Assembly: GCF_910594985.1 (NCBI RefSeq)
Contig: NZ_CAJVCE010000002.1
Span: 248,001 to 312,000 of the forward strand
Length of the DNA: 64,000 nucleotides
Direction of reading: 5' to 3'
Origin: Paenibacillus allorhizosphaerae
GTDB lineage: Bacteria > Bacillota > Bacilli > Paenibacillales > NBRC-103111
Shown here: positions 37,699 to 47,210 of the stretch, piece by piece
Layout: the number at the start of each line of letters is the position of its first letter
How positions within the stretch are numbered: the stretch's first letter is position 1
Program-made: the position numbers and the translations under genes
The notes under the pieces: model-generated
The model's input: only the letters and a program-made list of their open reading frames with translations
Told to the model about the DNA's origin: nothing
Databases searched by the model: none

Positions 37699-39749
37699 CG
37701 ATCGATTTGTACGCACTTCCGGTCACCAAAGTGTCCGGCGTCAAAGGCAAGAAAGCGGAGGAGCTTCTCGCGCTCGGCATCGCGAGCGTGGGCCAGCTCC
37801 TCGACTATTATCCTTTCCGCTACGAGGATTACACGCTTCGAGACTTGACGCAAGCGAAGGACGGAGACCGGATTACGGTGCAGGGAACGATTGCCGGCGT
37901 GCCGCAGGTGCAAATGTATGGGCGCGCCAAATCGCGGATGCTGCTAAAAATCGTAGTCGATAACTTGTTCGTCACCGCCGTTTGGTTTAACCGTCATTTT
38001 TTGAAGGACAAGCTCACGGCGGGCACGGACATTATTTTAACGGGAAAATGGGATCAAAAACGGCTGCACCTTACCGTTTCGGAATCGGAATTTCCCGGCG
38101 CAAGCACTTCTCAGACAGGAACGCTGCAGCCGGTTTATTCGATCAGTGGTTCGATCACGCAAAAATGGTTGCGGCAAATGATGAAGCAGGCGGTTATGCA
38201 GTTCAGCGAGATGATTCCCGAGGTGCTGCCGGCGGCGTTGCTGCGCAAGTACGATCTGCTGCCGCGCAAGCAAGCGATCGTGCTGCTGCACCTCCCCGGT
38301 AATATGGAGCAAGGTCAGCAGGCACGGAAACGGATGGTATATGAGGAGTTGTTCCTGTTTCAACTAAAAATGCAGGCTTATCGCGCGTTGAACCACTCCA
38401 GGGCGGACGGGGTTGCGCACCCCGTCGATTTGCCTGAAGTTCGTGCGTTCGTGCGCTCGCTTCCTTTTACACTCACCGAGTCGCAAAAAAACGTATTAGC
38501 GGAAATTTTGCACGATTTGCAGCAGCCGCACAGCATGAACAGGCTGCTGCAAGGGGATGTCGGCGCCGGCAAGACCGTGGTTGCCGCCGCGGCGTTGTTT
38601 GCGGTCGTGAAAGCGGGTTACCAGGGCGCTCTGATGGTGCCGACGGAAATTCTCGCCGAGCAGCATAAGCGGTCGCTTGACCGGCTCTTCGAGCCGTACG
38701 GTATTCAGACCGCGCTGCTGACCGGCAGCTTAACGGATCGGCAGCGCCGAGACGTGCTCGCTGCGCTTCAAATGGGCATGGTCGACGTCGTTGTCGGTAC
38801 GCATGCCTTGATTCAGGAGGATGTCTTTTTCAGGCGGCTCGGACTGGTAGTGACCGACGAGCAGCATCGTTTTGGCGTTCAGCAGCGCAGCATTCTTCGG
38901 CACAAGGGGATGAACCCGGACATTATGACCATGACGGCGACGCCGATCCCGCGAACGCTGGCTATCACCGCTTTTGGCGATATGGACGTTTCCACGCTGC
39001 GCGAACTGCCCAAGGGCCGCAAGCCGATCAAAACCTACGCCGTGACGCATAGTATGCTCGAGCGGGTCATGGGTTTTATCGGCCGGGAGGCGTCCGAGGG
39101 ACGGCAGGCGTATGTCATTTGCCCGCTGATCGAAGAATCGGAAAAGCTCGATGTGCAGAACGCAATCGACGTGCATGCGCAGCTGCAGCATGCGTTCCCG
39201 CAGTATAAGGTCGGCCTGCTCCACGGCCGGATGACGCCCGGCGAGAAGGACGATACGATGCGCGAATTCAGCGAGGGGCGGGTACAGGTGCTCGTCTCCA
39301 CAACCGTCATCGAGGTTGGGGTCGATGTGCCGAATGCCACGTTAATGATTGTCTACGATGCGGACCGCTTCGGGCTGTCGCAGCTGCATCAGCTTCGCGG
39401 CCGGGTCGGCCGGGGCGAACATCAGTCTTATTGCATCCTCATAGCGGATCCGAAAAATGAGGTGGGCAAGGAACGGCTGAAAGCGATGACGGATACGAAC
39501 GACGGCTTCGAGATCGCCCGCCGCGACTTGGAGCTTCGCGGCCCGGGCGACTTTTTCGGCACCAAGCAAAGCGGTCTGCCGGAATTTCGATTGGCGGACA
39601 TGGTGACGGATTTTGAAACGATGGAACAGGCGCGCGACGATGCCGCCGAACTTGTACGTCGAACCGATTTTTGGACCGACGCTGCATTTGTCGCGATCAG
39701 GGAATATTTGCGGCGGGAGCAAATCTTGAGCGGCGAGCTGTTGGATTAA
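37695..39749 (+). CDS. recG: ATP-dependent DNA helicase RecG
   Basis: A 684-residue branch-migration helicase acting on Holliday junctions and stalled forks. Wedge domain (OB fold) in the first ~180 residues, then Walker A GDVGAGKT, DEQH, MTATPIPRT, and RGRVGRGEHQSYC, which is a RecG/Mfd TRG-type feature. The start overlaps the degV stop (ATGA). After it there are about 260 bases without a gene. Confidence 0.95.
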   Translation: MTIDLYALPVTKVSGVKGKKAEELLALGIASVGQLLDYYPFRYEDYTLRDLTQAKDGDRITVQGTIAGVPQVQMYGRAKSRMLLKIVVDNLFVTAVWFNRHFLKDKLTAGTDIILTGKWDQKRLHLTVSESEFPGASTSQTGTLQPVYSISGSITQKWLRQMMKQAVMQFSEMIPEVLPAALLRKYDLLPRKQAIVLLHLPGNMEQGQQARKRMVYEELFLFQLKMQAYRALNHSRADGVAHPVDLPEVRAFVRSLPFTLTESQKNVLAEILHDLQQPHSMNRLLQGDVGAGKTVVAAAALFAVVKAGYQGALMVPTEILAEQHKRSLDRLFEPYGIQTALLTGSLTDRQRRDVLAALQMGMVDVVVGTHALIQEDVFFRRLGLVVTDEQHRFGVQQRSILRHKGMNPDIMTMTATPIPRTLAITAFGDMDVSTLRELPKGRKPIKTYAVTHSMLERVMGFIGREASEGRQAYVICPLIEESEKLDVQNAIDVHAQLQHAFPQYKVGLLHGRMTPGEKDDTMREFSEGRVQVLVSTTVIEVGVDVPNATLMIVYDADRFGLSQLHQLRGRVGRGEHQSYCILIADPKNEVGKERLKAMTDTNDGFEIARRDLELRGPGDFFGTKQSGLPEFRLADMVTDFETMEQARDDAAELVRRTDFWTDAAFVAIREYLRREQILSGELLD

Positions 39750-40010
39750 ATAATTAGGTACACATGGCCGAGCCCTCCGACATAGACTTACTGTGTAGGA
39801 TGTAAGTCCAATTTTTATTGACAACGGTCACGATAAAGGGAGCATCCGGCGTCCCGTTGCAAGATCGGTTGCAGCGGGCGCACCGGAAAATGCCGGTATC
39901 CGTAGCCTATGATGGACAACGAGTAGCGGAGTTTGCGGTATTCGTTGCTGTAATAAGGCTGACGAATAAGGGAGCTGTCGGTATCCGTTGCAATGTGGGA
40001 GGGGCGCGGC

Positions 40011-40298
40011 ATGAGCTACACGAAATACGGGTTTGATCCCGCACAGGTGGAACGGATCAAGCTGAAGATGAAAAATCCCCAAACGAAGGAACGGGTAAAA
40101 ATGATCCTTCAGGGCGTCACCAAGTATGATCTTCAGGATCGCGTCAAGGTGCGCCGGTTTGTCGGTATGCTGACCAAAGCGCTGGGCGAGAAAGTGACGG
40201 AGCAGCAAATGGAGCATTTGGTCCAATTCGTCGTTTCACAAAAGATCGACCCGAACAATACGTTCCATTTGATCAAATTGTGGAGCATGTTCCGCTGA
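40011..40298 (+). CDS. spoVIF: Stage VI sporulation protein F-like
   Basis: 95 residues. KMKNPQTKERVKMILQGVTKYDLQDRVKVRRFVGMLTKALG is shortened here to its key parts: an N-terminal helix, a DLQD turn, then VRRFVGMLTKALGEKV and VVSQKIDPNN. This pattern resembles SpoVIF (PF14069), a coat-assembly protein. GGGAGGGG is 6 bases before the ATG. About 260 bases after recG, so likely a separate sporulation transcript; no clear sigma-E or sigma-K promoter was found. Confidence 0.75.
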   Translation: MSYTKYGFDPAQVERIKLKMKNPQTKERVKMILQGVTKYDLQDRVKVRRFVGMLTKALGEKVTEQQMEHLVQFVVSQKIDPNNTFHLIKLWSMFR

Positions 40299-40314
40299 GC
40301 GGAACATGTTTTTT
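40286..40314 (+). terminator. Terminator overlapping the end of spoVIF
   Basis: CATGTTCCGC (40286-40295), loop TGA, GCGGAACATG (40299-40308), T6. The loop is the spoVIF stop codon itself. Confidence 0.88.
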
Positions 40315-40457
40315 AATGTTACTGAATGAAAGAGCAGCCTGTTGTAAAGCTGCAGCGCATAGGCGAATTTTAGCAATTAGAAAAATTCAAGGGAAAAACA
40401 TCTGGTTGTTTTGAAATACGCCAATAAACGTTTCTTATTATGTCCAGCGGTGCCAAG

Positions 40458-40486
40458 TTGAATTGCCGTACAACTTTCCTTATGAT
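40458..40486 (+). promoter_or_regulatory. Sigma-A promoter of the two-component system
   Basis: TTGAAT (40458-40463), 17-bp spacer, TATGAT (40481-40486). An imperfect palindrome ATGAA-N7-TTCAT (40485-40501) covers the start site. Confidence 0.72.
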
Positions 40487-40522
40487 GAATGTAACGTTCA
40501 TAGCGATGAAGGAGAATGACAT

Positions 40523-41200
40523 ATGGCCAAAATCCTCTTGGTGGACGATGACAACTATATCCGTGAACTGATGAAGGCCTCTTTGCATGGTGAAGGATTT
40601 GCGCTCTTCGAGGCGCGCAACGGGCGGGAAGCACTTGAACAATTGGAACGGCGCCCCGTAGATTTGGTCATCCTCGACGTGATGATGCCGCTGATGGACG
40701 GCTGGGAACTATGCCGCGAGCTGCGCCGCTTGTACCCGGATCTGCCGATGCTGATGGTGACGGCCCGCACGGAGACGATGGATAAAGTGAAAGGCTTTGA
40801 GCTCGGCACGGACGATTATTTGGTGAAGCCGTTCGACCCGCCGGAGCTGGTCGCTCGGGTGAAGGCGCTTCTGAAACGATACCGGATCGCTTCCTCTCAA
40901 GTGATCCGCCTGGGTGAAGTGGAACTGAACCGCAGCAGCTTTGAAGTAAGCCGGGGCCGGGAACGGATGTCGCTTCCGCCGAAGGAATTCGAATTGTTAT
41001 TTAAGCTCGCCGCGCACCCGAATCAAATTTTTACGCGCAACCAACTGATCGAACAAATTTGGGGCATCGATTACGAAGGGGACGATCGGACGGTCGACGT
41101 GCATATTAAACGGCTGAGGGAACGTTTCCCGGAGCCGATCGTCGGCTTCGCCATCCGCACGATTCGCGGACTCGGCTATAAGCTGGAGGTGCTGGCATGA
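40523..41200 (+). CDS. OmpR/PhoB-family response regulator
   Basis: A 225-residue regulator. Receiver domain (1-~118) with acidic pocket VDDD (7-10), phospho-acceptor Asp52 (ILDVMMP), switch Thr in VTART and Lys in VKPFDPPE. A winged-helix DNA-binding domain with the usual RTVDVHIKRLRERF recognition region follows. AAGGAGAATG precedes the ATG. It overlaps the kinase by 4 bases. Likely controls the RND efflux operon downstream: three GTTCA units spaced 11 bp apart precede it. Confidence 0.93.
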   Translation: MAKILLVDDDNYIRELMKASLHGEGFALFEARNGREALEQLERRPVDLVILDVMMPLMDGWELCRELRRLYPDLPMLMVTARTETMDKVKGFELGTDDYLVKPFDPPELVARVKALLKRYRIASSQVIRLGEVELNRSSFEVSRGRERMSLPPKEFELLFKLAAHPNQIFTRNQLIEQIWGIDYEGDDRTVDVHIKRLRERFPEPIVGFAIRTIRGLGYKLEVLA

Positions 41201-42570
41201 TCCGCTCGCTCTATTCCAGGGTTGTCCTCACCTTTATGGGCGCTGTGATCATTGGGTTAATATCGGCGTTTTATTTGACCAACTGGTTTTTCCGGGATCA
41301 AGTTTTCAACTCCATAAGCGAAGAATTGCTGCTGAGTGCAAAGGATCTTGTCGAGACGTACGGCATGACGCAAGGTGTGGAAGTGGACAAGTTTTTTCGC
41401 GCTCATTACTCGGCACGAGGTAACATCGTCACGTTGATCGATGCATCGGGACAGCGGTATCGATTTGATGAGCAGCTCTCCGGTAACGTCAAGCCGATCC
41501 CGGACGAAGCGGTGCGCCAGGTGCTGAATGGACAAGCGTACCAGAGCAGCGATGAACAGCCGGAAAGTTTGTTGGCGGGTTATCCGCTTTCAGCGGATGG
41601 CCTCAAGTTCGCGCTGTTCGTCCAGCCGGGAGAGCTGCATATGGCTTATTTGATTCGCCGCATGGTGCTGACCTCGCTGGCTGTCGTACTCATCGTCGGC
41701 AGTCTGCTCTTGGCTGTGGCCGCACGCTATCTCGTTCAGCCGCTGAAGCGGATGACCTGGGCGACCCAGCGTTTTGCCAAAGGCGATTTCAATGTCAATC
41801 TGCAATGGAAGCCGCGAAAAGACGAGCTGGGGGAGCTGGCTCAAAGCTTTAGCCATATGGCTTCCGAGCTGAGGCAAATGGAACAGATGCGCAGAGATTT
41901 TGTGTCCAATGTATCTCACGAAATTCAATCGCCGCTGACGTCGATAGCCGGATTTTCGAAAGTGCTGCGCAGCCGTCCCATGTCGGACGAAGAACGGAAT
42001 CAATATTTGGATATTATTACGACGGAGTCGGAAAGGCTGTCGCGGCTGAGCGATAATTTGCTCAAGCTTGCTTCGCTGGAATCGGAGCACCATCCCTTTC
42101 ATCCGCGAACGTACGGGTTGGACGAGCAGCTGCGGCGGGTCATCGTATCGCTTGAACCGCAGTGGACAGCCAAGAAGCAGCAGCTTGACTTAAAGCTGCC
42201 CTCCGTCAAAGTCGCAGCGGACGAAGACCAACTGAACCAAGTTTGGATCAATCTGCTCGGCAACGCCATCAAATTTACGCCGGAAGGAGGCGTGATTCGG
42301 ATTGCGCTTCAGCCGTTGACCGATCGCATCCGCGTCCGCATTGAAGATAACGGTATCGGAATTACCACTGAAGAATTGGCACGCATATTCGACCGGTTTT
42401 ACAAAGCGGATCGTTCGCACCATCGGGAGCACGGAGGGAGCGGTCTGGGCCTTGCCATTGCGAAAAAAATCGTCGATTTGCATCGGGGAACCATCGAGGT
42501 AAGCAGTCAACCTGGCAAATTTACCGTGTTTACAGTAACGCTGCCGAGCGTGTCGATCAAACGGGGCTAA
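41197..42570 (+). CDS. Membrane sensor histidine kinase
   Basis: A 457-residue kinase. TM1 (~7-28), an extracytoplasmic sensor of ~130 residues, TM2 (~160-182), HAMP, then HisKA with VSHEIQSPL (His241; the variant HEIQSP box instead of HELRTP), and HATPase_c with N box LLGNAIKF, G1 DNGIGI and G2 GGSGLGLAI. Translationally coupled to its regulator. The neighbour efflux pump suggests that it senses a membrane-active compound; this is inference. Confidence 0.92.
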   Translation: MIRSLYSRVVLTFMGAVIIGLISAFYLTNWFFRDQVFNSISEELLLSAKDLVETYGMTQGVEVDKFFRAHYSARGNIVTLIDASGQRYRFDEQLSGNVKPIPDEAVRQVLNGQAYQSSDEQPESLLAGYPLSADGLKFALFVQPGELHMAYLIRRMVLTSLAVVLIVGSLLLAVAARYLVQPLKRMTWATQRFAKGDFNVNLQWKPRKDELGELAQSFSHMASELRQMEQMRRDFVSNVSHEIQSPLTSIAGFSKVLRSRPMSDEERNQYLDIITTESERLSRLSDNLLKLASLESEHHPFHPRTYGLDEQLRRVIVSLEPQWTAKKQQLDLKLPSVKVAADEDQLNQVWINLLGNAIKFTPEGGVIRIALQPLTDRIRVRIEDNGIGITTEELARIFDRFYKADRSHHREHGGSGLGLAIAKKIVDLHRGTIEVSSQPGKFTVFTVTLPSVSIKRG

Positions 42571-42643
42571 GTGGTGCTCTCCTTTTTTTTCCTTAGTTCC
42601 CCATAAACTCCTATCGTTTTATAAATCGGATCGTTTTATAGTT

Positions 42644-42678
42644 AAACCTGGCTATGTTTGTGCCGGGTTTTTCTTTTT
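42644..42678 (+). terminator. Terminator of the two-component operon
   Basis: AAACCTGGC (42644-42652) pairs with GCCGGGTTT (42662-42670) with one wobble, then a T-rich run. Confidence 0.8.
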
Positions 42679-42722
42679 GTTCAAATTTCGTTCATGTTCA
42701 GTTCATATTGACGTTGTAATGT
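42679..42722 (+). promoter_or_regulatory. Direct GTTCA repeats upstream of the RND operon (putative response-regulator box)
   Basis: GTTCA at 42679, 42690 and 42701 recurs at exact 11-bp spacing, with an additional copy at 42696. They are followed by a possible -10 TAATGT (42717-42722). One-turn direct repeats in place of a -35 are typical of OmpR/PhoB-family activators. Confidence 0.55.
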
Positions 42723-42768
42723 AACTCTAGACCTCATGTTTCATAGAGAGAACGGAAGGAGTTCGAGA

Positions 42769-45700
42769 ATGAACCGGCTGATCCAATTTTCAATGAAAAA
42801 CGTTTCGGCGCTCATGATTATGATCATTCTCCTGCTCGGCAGCGGGATTTATTCGGCCCTCAATATAAAGGAGGAGAACTTTCCGGATATCTCGTTTCCT
42901 GTCGTCATGGTGTCAACTACTTACACCGGTTCGCCGCAGGATGTGATGGAGAACATTACGAAGCCGATCGAGGAAAAGCTTGCGAATGTGGAAGGAATCG
43001 ATTCGCTGACTTCCACTTCAAGCGACAATATTTCATCAGTGCTCGTACAGTTCAAACAGGGCGTGGATATTGACAAGAAAAAACAAGATATCGATAGTCT
43101 GCTGCAGGAAGTGAAACTTCCGAACGCTGCTGGCAAACCGAAGGCCGCGACGTTCGGGTTTGCGTCCATCCCAGCTTACTATTTGGTAGCGTACGCGGAC
43201 GAAGGAATGAGTCAAACCGAGCTTGACAAGCTGTATAAAGATAAAATCAAGCCCGGCTTCGAAGGGATCAGCGGTATCGACCATGTCAACGCGGTCGGGA
43301 ATCGCGAGACCACGATGGATATTCAGCTCAACGCCGATGCTTTGAGCGCGTTCGGGTTGACCCCGTCCCAGGTTACCGCCGCCATCAACTCGTCGCTGTC
43401 CAAAGGACCGATCGGTACGGTGGAGCTGAGCGGCAACGCCAAGATGGCCCGGGTAACGGGCGATTTGGACAGTTTATACAGCCTGGAGCAAATGGAGATC
43501 GGGCTGTCTTCCGGGGGTACCGTGACGCTGTCTCAAGTCGCGAAAGTGTCGGCCATCGCCGAATCCGAATTTAATGCCCGGTTGGACGGCAAGCCCGCGC
43601 TCGGCATTCATTTGTTCAAAACGAAAGACGCCAACGCAGTGGAATTCTCCGATTCGGCGGATAAGCTGATGGAGGATTGGAAGGCGTCGATGCCAAGCGT
43701 CACCTTCAAAACGATCTACAACAGTGCGGATGAAGTAAAAGAATCGATTAACGGGATGCTGCGGGAAGGGATTGCGGGAGCGCTGCTCGCTTCCGTCATG
43801 ATTCTGCTTTTCCTCCGCAACGTAAGAATGACGCTGATCGTGCTCGTTTCCATTCCGTTGTCCATCCTGATCACCTTAATGATGCTGAAGCAGATGGACA
43901 TCACGTTGAACATTATGACCCTGGGCGGCATGTTTATTGCAGTCGGGCGGGTCGTTGACGACTCTATAGTCGTTATTGAGAACATTTATACGAATTTGGC
44001 CAAGGCGCAGGAGCGCAACGAATCGGTCATCGCTTACGCGACCAAGCAAGTAGCGATGGCGATTACGTCTTCGACGATCGCAACGGTCGGCGTGTTCGCT
44101 CCGATGGGTCTGGTCAGCGGGATTGTCGGCGAAATATTCAGGCCGTTCGCTATAACGATAGGATGCGCACTTCTGGCTTCGCTACTCGTCGCACTTACAG
44201 TCATCCCGATGCTTGCCAAACTGCTCGTGCTGCAGGGCAAAACGATCAAGTCGCATGACGAAAGCAAGCCCGGAAAAGTTACCGTTTTTTACGAACGCCT
44301 GCTGCAATGGTCACTGACGCACCGGATCAAGACGCTGCTCATTTCAGGACTGCTATTCGTCGTGTCGTTAGCGGTGACCATACCGAATTTGGCCGTTGCG
44401 TTCATGCCGAGCGGGGAATCGCCGAGAACGATGTACTACCAAATCAAGCTGCCTTATGAAACATCGTTTAATTCGACCGATTTGAAGTCCAAAGAGCTTG
44501 AGAAGATGATGCTCGAAACAAATGATTCTAACGGAGACCCGGTATTCAACTATGTTGAAGCGCTGGTCGGTTACAGCGACGGGGACGATCGAGTTCCATA
44601 CGCGATGCAAATTTACGTCGAAGTGAACAAAAACGTCAATCCGGATCAGGCTAAAGAGCAGTTCAAGCAGGCGATTTTGGCCGAGCTGCCCAAGGATTCG
44701 GAAGTAGAGCCCCGATCGCTCGGAGGCGGAGGCGGAGTTTCCACCACCGACTTCTCGTATTCATTGATTGGGGAGGAGCAGAAACAGCTCGAAATAGCTG
44801 CCGAACAAATCAAGAAAAAGCTGTCCGAGTTTCCGGAGCTCAGTGAAATCGAAGACAGCTTGAGCGACGCGAAAACCCAGGTTGACATCGTCGTCGACCA
44901 AAAGAAAGCACGCACTTACGGATTGGATGTCGCTTCGGTAAGAGAAACGGCTCGCAGCTGGATTGCGAAGCAGGAGCTTGGCGATATCAAATTGGACGAC
45001 ATTACGTATACGACCACGGTCTCGCTATCCAAAACCGACAAGGATTCGCTTGAGAAGCTCGGCAGAATGCCGATCAAAACGAATGCCGGCACCGTATATT
45101 TGGATGAAATCGCCAAGATCAAGGAAGTCGAAGCACCTGCTTCGATCCGGCGGGACGATCAGAAGCAAGTGGTGAACATCACGGCGAAAATCGATTCCGC
45201 GGACAAGAGCGGCATCAGCCGGGAAGTATCGGCGGCGCTCAGCGCGGTTGAACTGCCCGACGGCGTAGACCGTCAAGTGAAAGGGGTAAGCGAAGATATT
45301 AACGAGAGCTTTACCCAACTGTTTGCCGCTATGGCCGTAGCCGTAGCCGTCGTATATCTCGTCATGGTGCTTGCGTTCGGAAACGCCGGGGCGCCTCTGG
45401 CAATCTTGTTCTCGCTGCCGCTTGCGGCAATCGGCGGCCTGCTCGCTCTCTTAATTACAAGGGAATCGCTCAACGTGACCTCGATGATCGGCTTCATGAT
45501 GCTGATCGGGATCGTCGTTACGAATGCGATCGTGCTGATCGACAGGGCACAGCAGCTTCGCCACGAAGGCTATACCGTACGGCATGCCTTGATCGAAGCC
45601 GGCCGGGTTCGCCTGCGTCCGATCATTATGACGGCCGGTGCCACGATCGTTGCCTTGCTGCCGCTGGCGCTGGGCTTTACGAAAGGAACGCTCATTTCCA

Positions 45701-45867
45701 AAGGTCTCGCGGTCGTGGTGATCGGCGGCTTGACGACATCCACCGTGCTCACGCTTGTCGTTGTGCCGATCGTCTACGAATTGATCGAGGCTTTCAAGAA
45801 TCGGGTATCCGGATGGATTCATAGAGAGAAGCGCAGCGGCTCCAAGCCGACTTCGCTCGAAATGTAA
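42769..45867 (+). CDS. RND-family (HAE1/SwrC-like) multidrug efflux permease
   Basis: A 1032-residue transporter with the two-fold RND layout: TM1, large extracytoplasmic loop, TM2-6, TM7, second loop, TM8-12. The proton-relay motif GRVVDDSIVVIENI holds the TM4 Asp pair, and TM10 has the matching MIGFMMLIGIVVTNAIVLIDRAQ region, shortened here. In B. subtilis SwrC exports surfactin and other lipopeptides. A GAAGGAG RBS precedes the ATG at 42769. First gene of a three-gene operon with an adaptor and a secreted protein. Confidence 0.93.
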   Translation: MNRLIQFSMKNVSALMIMIILLLGSGIYSALNIKEENFPDISFPVVMVSTTYTGSPQDVMENITKPIEEKLANVEGIDSLTSTSSDNISSVLVQFKQGVDIDKKKQDIDSLLQEVKLPNAAGKPKAATFGFASIPAYYLVAYADEGMSQTELDKLYKDKIKPGFEGISGIDHVNAVGNRETTMDIQLNADALSAFGLTPSQVTAAINSSLSKGPIGTVELSGNAKMARVTGDLDSLYSLEQMEIGLSSGGTVTLSQVAKVSAIAESEFNARLDGKPALGIHLFKTKDANAVEFSDSADKLMEDWKASMPSVTFKTIYNSADEVKESINGMLREGIAGALLASVMILLFLRNVRMTLIVLVSIPLSILITLMMLKQMDITLNIMTLGGMFIAVGRVVDDSIVVIENIYTNLAKAQERNESVIAYATKQVAMAITSSTIATVGVFAPMGLVSGIVGEIFRPFAITIGCALLASLLVALTVIPMLAKLLVLQGKTIKSHDESKPGKVTVFYERLLQWSLTHRIKTLLISGLLFVVSLAVTIPNLAVAFMPSGESPRTMYYQIKLPYETSFNSTDLKSKELEKMMLETNDSNGDPVFNYVEALVGYSDGDDRVPYAMQIYVEVNKNVNPDQAKEQFKQAILAELPKDSEVEPRSLGGGGGVSTTDFSYSLIGEEQKQLEIAAEQIKKKLSEFPELSEIEDSLSDAKTQVDIVVDQKKARTYGLDVASVRETARSWIAKQELGDIKLDDITYTTTVSLSKTDKDSLEKLGRMPIKTNAGTVYLDEIAKIKEVEAPASIRRDDQKQVVNITAKIDSADKSGISREVSAALSAVELPDGVDRQVKGVSEDINESFTQLFAAMAVAVAVVYLVMVLAFGNAGAPLAILFSLPLAAIGGLLALLITRESLNVTSMIGFMMLIGIVVTNAIVLIDRAQQLRHEGYTVRHALIEAGRVRLRPIIMTAGATIVALLPLALGFTKGTLISKGLAVVVIGGLTTSTVLTLVVVPIVYELIEAFKNRVSGWIHREKRSGSKPTSLEM

Positions 45868-45886
45868 GAAGAGGAGGCACCCAAAG

Positions 45887-47188
45887 ATGTCAGAGAGAGC
45901 GAAAAAGGCGAAGAAACGGGTTTGGGCGCTTGCTTTGCTGGCGGTTGTTACGGCGCTTGCCGCCGGCTGCTCGGCGTCAAAAGGCCAAGCCACGGTTAAT
46001 ATGGATTTGGAGAACAAACCGCTCAAAACCGAGTCGATCGCAAAGAAAAAAATTAGCGAGCCTCGCGAGCAAATTGCCGATGTGGCCGCGATCAGTACCG
46101 TGGATGTCATTCCGAAAGCAAACGGCCAGGTGACTGCGGTTTACAAGAAGCGCGGCGATGTGGTGCAGGCCGGTGAAGCGCTGTTCCATATCGATAGCAG
46201 GGATGCGGAATCCGCTGCGCAGAAGAGCCGAATCTCACTTGAAAGTTCCCAGCAGTCGCTGGCAAAATCCCGCGAGGATAATTCGAACGCCCGGAGGGAT
46301 TTGCAAAGCGCGATTGCCAAATCGGAAGAACAAGTGAACAACGCCCAGAAAGAGTACAGTAAGATTCGAAATGATTATGATGAGGGTCAAGCGACGCTGC
46401 GTCAGGTTGAACAAGCAGAGACGGCGTTCAACAACGCGCGGCTTGATCTGGAGTCTCAACAAAACAAACTGGCTGCTATGGACAAAACGGACCCGCTTGC
46501 CGCGCAGCAAGCGCAAGTCTCGTCGTCGCAAGTCGCTTATACGGATGCGCAGCGTGCCCTGGAAAATTACGACGTGAAAGCCCCGGTCAGCGGCGTCCTT
46601 ACGGATTTCAACGTTGAAGCGGGCGGATCCGTATCGCAAACCGCCAAGATTGGACAGGTACAGCAAATCGATCCCATCAAGATCAAGGCGGAGCTGAGCG
46701 AAGCATCGTACCTACTGGTGAAAAACAAAAAACAGCTGACATTCTTTAGTCCCGATCGGCCATCGGAGAAAGCAACCGCCGATATCACATTTTTGTCGGG
46801 TGTGATGAGTGCTCAGACGAAAACTTACTCGCTGGAGCTGGAAGTAGCCAACAGCGACCAGAAGCTGAAGCCCGGCTCCCGGGTGCTGCTGCAGCTGACG
46901 ACGGAAGACGAAGAGCAGGTCATTGCCGTGCCTACGCTCAGCATCGTCCGGGAAGGGGCGGATTCCTACGTCTTCGTTCTTCAAGGCGATCATGTTGAAA
47001 GACGCAAAATCAAGCTGGGACGTCTCGGCGACACGTATCAGGAAGTGCTCGACGGAGTGAAGGAAGGAGAGAAGCTTGTCACATCCGGCCAGCATCAGCT
47101 GAAAGACGGACAAAAAGTCAATGCGGCCGGGGCGGCTGTCGCCCCTACTTCCTCCGGGCAACCTGCAGCGGATTCGTCCAAAAAATAA
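45887..47188 (+). CDS. Efflux RND adaptor (membrane fusion) lipoprotein
   Basis: 433 residues. A lipoprotein signal with lipobox LAAGC (Cys28) is followed by a lipoyl/barrel-sandwich half (ISTVDVIPKANGQVTAVY, then the second half APVSGVLTDFNVEAGG), an alpha-helical hairpin with long coiled coil between (about 105-215), and a beta-barrel plus membrane-proximal domain. It would link the permease to the cell surface. AGAGGAGG precedes the ATG. A Gram-positive MFP lacks an outer-membrane channel partner, so how it completes the pump is unclear. Confidence 0.9.
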   Translation: MSERAKKAKKRVWALALLAVVTALAAGCSASKGQATVNMDLENKPLKTESIAKKKISEPREQIADVAAISTVDVIPKANGQVTAVYKKRGDVVQAGEALFHIDSRDAESAAQKSRISLESSQQSLAKSREDNSNARRDLQSAIAKSEEQVNNAQKEYSKIRNDYDEGQATLRQVEQAETAFNNARLDLESQQNKLAAMDKTDPLAAQQAQVSSSQVAYTDAQRALENYDVKAPVSGVLTDFNVEAGGSVSQTAKIGQVQQIDPIKIKAELSEASYLLVKNKKQLTFFSPDRPSEKATADITFLSGVMSAQTKTYSLELEVANSDQKLKPGSRVLLQLTTEDEEQVIAVPTLSIVREGADSYVFVLQGDHVERRKIKLGRLGDTYQEVLDGVKEGEKLVTSGQHQLKDGQKVNAAGAAVAPTSSGQPAADSSKK

Positions 47189-47210
47189 TACCGAATTAGG
47201 AGGCATTTCG

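Noticed and set aside
39750..40010. Region between recG and spoVIF with a TTGACA and short frames
   Set aside because: TTGACA near 39817 lacks a -10 at proper distance, and the 72-codon frame (39818-40036) has no RBS and overlaps spoVIF.
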